A stretch of 64,000 bases of DNA from contig NZ_JBBOBR010000001.1 of NCBI RefSeq assembly GCF_038002165.1, forward strand, positions 1,116,001-1,180,000, read 5' to 3'. The notes under the pieces were generated by a model. It made no database searches and was not told where the DNA came from. It saw nothing but the letters and a program-made list of their open reading frames with translations. The stretch's first letter is position 1, and every line of letters begins with the position of its first letter. This document shows, one piece after another, positions 61,707-64,000 of the stretch. Position numbers and translations under genes: made by a program. The stretch comes from Cytobacillus sp. FSL H8-0458. Lineage in GTDB: Bacteria; Bacillota; Bacilli; Bacillales; Cytobacillaceae.

Positions 61707-62105
61707 TTACTGTTCCGATGTTTTTTCAGTTAAAAAGGTAATCGCCACAAAAAGTGCAAAGGCAAACAACAGCAGGGTTCCGCCGACAATAAAGAAGACT
61801 AGAACAAAGGTATCCCCTAAATTGAACGGATTTAAAGTATACATCCACATGCCGATTGTCAGACCCAGCGATCCTGCCATTCCAAGGATGCTGTGAATGG
61901 AAACGAGTTTTTTATATTTTACGCGGTAGACTTTATAAAAGATTCCCCATGCAAATACGGAAAGCCATCCTACCAGCAGGATGTGGGCATGAATGGGCCT
62001 TAATGAATAATCCATCTGCCCGGACATATGCGACCCAAGGTAGGTTCCGATAATGCCAAAAATAGCTGCAAATCTTATTAATCTAATACTCCATTTTTGT
62101 TCCAT
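61707..62105 (-). CDS. Four-TM membrane protein, heme-copper-oxidase-subunit-I-like fragment
   Basis: 132-aa protein with four hydrophobic segments. Histidines lie at helix ends: GTYLGSHM, RPIHAHILLVGWLSVFAWGIFYKVY and SIHSILGMAG. The phrase HAHxxLxGW is shared with subunit I of cbb3/NO-reductase-like oxidases, so heme binding is possible, but the protein is far too short for an oxidase. It lies 5 bp upstream of the sensor kinase gene on the same strand order (kinase is upstream in transcription), so it is the last gene of the two-component operon. Confidence 0.7.
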   Translation of the reverse strand: MEQKWSIRLIRFAAIFGIIGTYLGSHMSGQMDYSLRPIHAHILLVGWLSVFAWGIFYKVYRVKYKKLVSIHSILGMAGSLGLTIGMWMYTLNPFNLGDTFVLVFFIVGGTLLLFAFALFVAITFLTEKTSEQ

Positions 62106-62110
62106 AGTGT

Positions 62111-63505
62111 TTATTCCTCCCGTTGTTTCTCCCTGAAAAATGTAATGGTAAAGGTGGTGCCTTCGCCAGCCTGGCTGTCTGCTTTGATTTCCCCATTATG
62201 CAGCTCAATGATTTGTTTTACAATCGATAGTCCGAGTCCTGTGCCATCTTTTTTCCTGGCCGAGTCCACCCGGTAAAAGCGCTCGAAAACCTGGCTGATG
62301 GCATCCTCAGATATTCCAATCCCGGTGTCTTTAAAAACAACTTCAATCGCTGTTTGGGTTTGAGACAGGCTGATCAGAATGCTGCCGCCATGTGAGTTAT
62401 ATTTTATCGCATTCGTCAGCAGGTTGTCCCAGATATTCACCAAAAGCTCCGGGTCCCCCTTAAAAATGACCGGCGCGAGCTTGTAGGAAATCTCAATTTC
62501 TTTTTCTTCCAGCCGCCATTGATGCCTGCGGATGGTTTCCTTGATCTGCTCATCCAATTTAACTTCTGAAAGCTTCATCGGATAGGAGTTCTGGTCAAGG
62601 GAAGTCAAAAGCAGAAGCTGTTTGGTCAGATTGGACAGCCGCTTCGACTCCTGGTCAATTATTTGCACGTATTCGAAATGTTCTTCATCTGACAGCTTCT
62701 GTGTCTGCAGAAGCTCCGCATACCCCTGAATATTCATAAGAGGGGACTGAAAGTCATGGGACACATTATTGATGAATGCCTTCCGGGCCTCATCATTGTG
62801 CTGCAGCTGAGACTGCATGCGGCTGAAGCTTTCTGCGAGCTGTCCAATTTCATCCCTTCGTTCAATATTCAAAGGGAAGTTGAAATTCTCACGAGTAATT
62901 TCCTTGGTCGCCTCCGTCAGCTTCGTGATCGGTTTGATCAGATGCTTGGCGAACCAGATCACCCCGGTAATGCTGACAACGGCAATGGCAACAAAGAACC
63001 ACGCAAAGATCATGTGAATGTCCGAGAAAAGCAGCTTATTATTTGGCCGGAGAAAAAGCCCGTAATTCTGATTGTCCATGGTAAAAGGGACGCCGACCGT
63101 ATTTTTAAGGTCGTTTGAAAAATGGCCCATCATCAGAAATTGGCCGGCAAAGCTATCCATCCCATGATAAACCTTTTGGTCGGTCAGTACCTTTTCAGCT
63201 TCCTCAGGCAGATCTGTCTTATTGAAAGGCTGCCCGAAAAATTCTCCATCTCCGGATTCACTTACGATATAGAGCTGATAGCCGAGCTTGCTCATGGAAT
63301 TTAAGTACGTTTCATAAGTGGAGCCAGAGGAATGCATATGTTCAAGGCCATTCGCAATTTCCTCTGCAATCCTTACATTGTGTCTGTCGATTTTCCCTTT
63401 AGTAGAAGCCATATAGACCCAGTTTGTTAAAAAGAAGGAAAGCAGGATACTTATGGCTAAAATCACAAGTGTGGCTGCAATGAATTTCCGGTAGAGCGTC
63501 TTCAT
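62111..63505 (-). CDS. Sensor histidine kinase, two-TM HAMP type
   Basis: 464-aa kinase: TM1 about 8-30, extracellular sensor of about 130 residues, TM2 about 166-188, HAMP (about 188-240; KPITKLTEATKEITRENFNF), HisKA with phospho-His in NNVSHDFQSPLMNIQGYAELL, HATPase with NLLTNAIKYN, DTGIGI and GTGLGLSIVKQI. Its ATG overlaps the regulator stop (ATGA), so both are co-translated. Of the VanS/PhoR-like group; the signal is unknown. Confidence 0.93.
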   Translation of the reverse strand: MKTLYRKFIAATLVILAISILLSFFLTNWVYMASTKGKIDRHNVRIAEEIANGLEHMHSSGSTYETYLNSMSKLGYQLYIVSESGDGEFFGQPFNKTDLPEEAEKVLTDQKVYHGMDSFAGQFLMMGHFSNDLKNTVGVPFTMDNQNYGLFLRPNNKLLFSDIHMIFAWFFVAIAVVSITGVIWFAKHLIKPITKLTEATKEITRENFNFPLNIERRDEIGQLAESFSRMQSQLQHNDEARKAFINNVSHDFQSPLMNIQGYAELLQTQKLSDEEHFEYVQIIDQESKRLSNLTKQLLLLTSLDQNSYPMKLSEVKLDEQIKETIRRHQWRLEEKEIEISYKLAPVIFKGDPELLVNIWDNLLTNAIKYNSHGGSILISLSQTQTAIEVVFKDTGIGISEDAISQVFERFYRVDSARKKDGTGLGLSIVKQIIELHNGEIKADSQAGEGTTFTITFFREKQREE

Positions 63506-64000
63506 GTTGTTTCCTCAAGCTTATACCCGATGCCGCGTATGGTCTGAATCTCAACGGTTGCCCCGTATTTTTTCAACCGGTCGCGAATTCGGTTGATATG
63601 GGTATTTAAAGTCTGTTCGCTGCCTTCATAATCCGCTCCCCACGCCTGTTCAATCAATGCGGCCCTCTGTGTTATTTTATTTTTTCGTGCCGAAAGCAGG
63701 CTCAGGAGCTCAAATTCCTTTAATGGAAAAAGGATGGTCTCCTGATTGATTTCCACTTCAAAGCTTTTCCTGTCAATGGACAGATTACCGGCTTTAACGA
63801 CTGTTTCCATCGCCCGCTCAGCTCTTCTTAACACAACGGCCACCCGGAAAAGGAGCTCCTTCACTTCAAACGGCTTGACAATATAATCCTCAGATCCGGA
63901 TAGGAAGCCCTGTTCTTTATCGCTAAGCTGCCCCTTTGCCGTCAGTAGTATAACAGGGATACCAAAGTCGTTTGTCAGAAGCCTGGTGAGTTCGAATCCG
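63502..64000 (-). CDS. OmpR-family response regulator, 5' end cut by window edge
   Basis: The frame is open from the right edge, so only the C-terminal part of the receiver (PVILLTAKGQLSDKEQGFLSGSEDYIVKPFE, with the conserved Thr and Lys) and the whole winged-helix DNA-binding domain (about the last 95 residues; LKEFELLSLLSARKNKITQRAALIEQAWGADYEGSEQTLNTHINRIRDRLKKYG, IQTIRGIGYKLEE) are visible. The phospho-acceptor Asp lies outside the window. It overlaps the kinase gene by 4 bp and is its cognate regulator. Confidence 0.93.
   Translation of the reverse strand, partial: GFELTRLLTNDFGIPVILLTAKGQLSDKEQGFLSGSEDYIVKPFEVKELLFRVAVVLRRAERAMETVVKAGNLSIDRKSFEVEINQETILFPLKEFELLSLLSARKNKITQRAALIEQAWGADYEGSEQTLNTHINRIRDRLKKYGATVEIQTIRGIGYKLEETT

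Overview
The window looks like chromosomal DNA from a low-to-mid GC, endospore-forming member of the Bacillaceae (Cytobacillus/Mesobacillus/Neobacillus-like). The evidence is AGGAGG-type ribosome sites, frequent TTG and GTG starts, a gerB-gerA-gerC germination operon, split GcvPA/GcvPB-type proteins, an N-type thioredoxin-dependent ArsC, and an ortholog of the B. subtilis yvdT-yvdS-yvdR locus. The species cannot be fixed from this sequence. No rRNA, tRNA, CRISPR array, transposase or phage gene was seen.

Region 1 (1-25.4 kb) is a carbohydrate island. After a truncated lipoprotein gene come a YesM/YesN-type two-component pair, an ABC sugar importer without ATPase, and an MGH1-like glycoside hydrolase. 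A divergent ROK repressor follows. Beyond it lie a degenerate M24 peptidase-like gene, the Leloir genes galK-galE-galT, an SDR, a divergent GcvPA/GcvPB-like pair, a second ATPase-less ABC importer and a cytoplasmic GH2 beta-galactosidase. The core logic is uptake of a galactoside, hydrolysis, and galactose entry through the Leloir pathway. The glycine-dehydrogenase-like pair and the metal-site-less M24 protein do not fit that logic and are the puzzles here.

Region 2 (25.5-40.9 kb) starts with a large orphan XRE-domain protein. It continues with a catabolic acyl-CoA cluster: ADP-forming acyl-CoA synthetase, two MaoC proteins, an SCP2/Ltp-type thiolase, a DUF35 zinc-ribbon/OB protein, two acyl-CoA dehydrogenases, an aldehyde dehydrogenase, an MFS transporter, EtfB/EtfA and an SDR. 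The gene set parallels the actinobacterial steroid side-chain module (FadE28/29, ChsH1/H2, Ltp2). It suggests aldolytic (retro-aldol) rather than thiolytic cleavage of a branched acyl-CoA.

Region 3 (41-51.9 kb) holds a PAS/sigma-54 activator beside a consensus -24/-12 promoter driving an intact M24 peptidase and an EutH-family transporter. A CynX-type MFS permease, PepT and a ger operon follow.

Region 4 (51.9-55.6 kb) has a PadR regulator and two SDRs that share near-identical palindromic operators. Next is the yvdTSR-like TetR/SMR efflux locus with two copies of one operator.

Region 5 (55.6-61.2 kb) is a metalloid island: a Cys-rich MarR, a Cys-tailed flavoprotein, an ArsN1-like acetyltransferase, a 52-bp tandem repeat array, then arsR-arsB-arsC. 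It ends with a HesB-like gene carrying an in-frame UGA and a plausible bacterial SECIS hairpin, so it is probably a selenoprotein gene. The window closes with a DUF5661 gene, a small membrane protein and a two-component pair truncated at the right edge.
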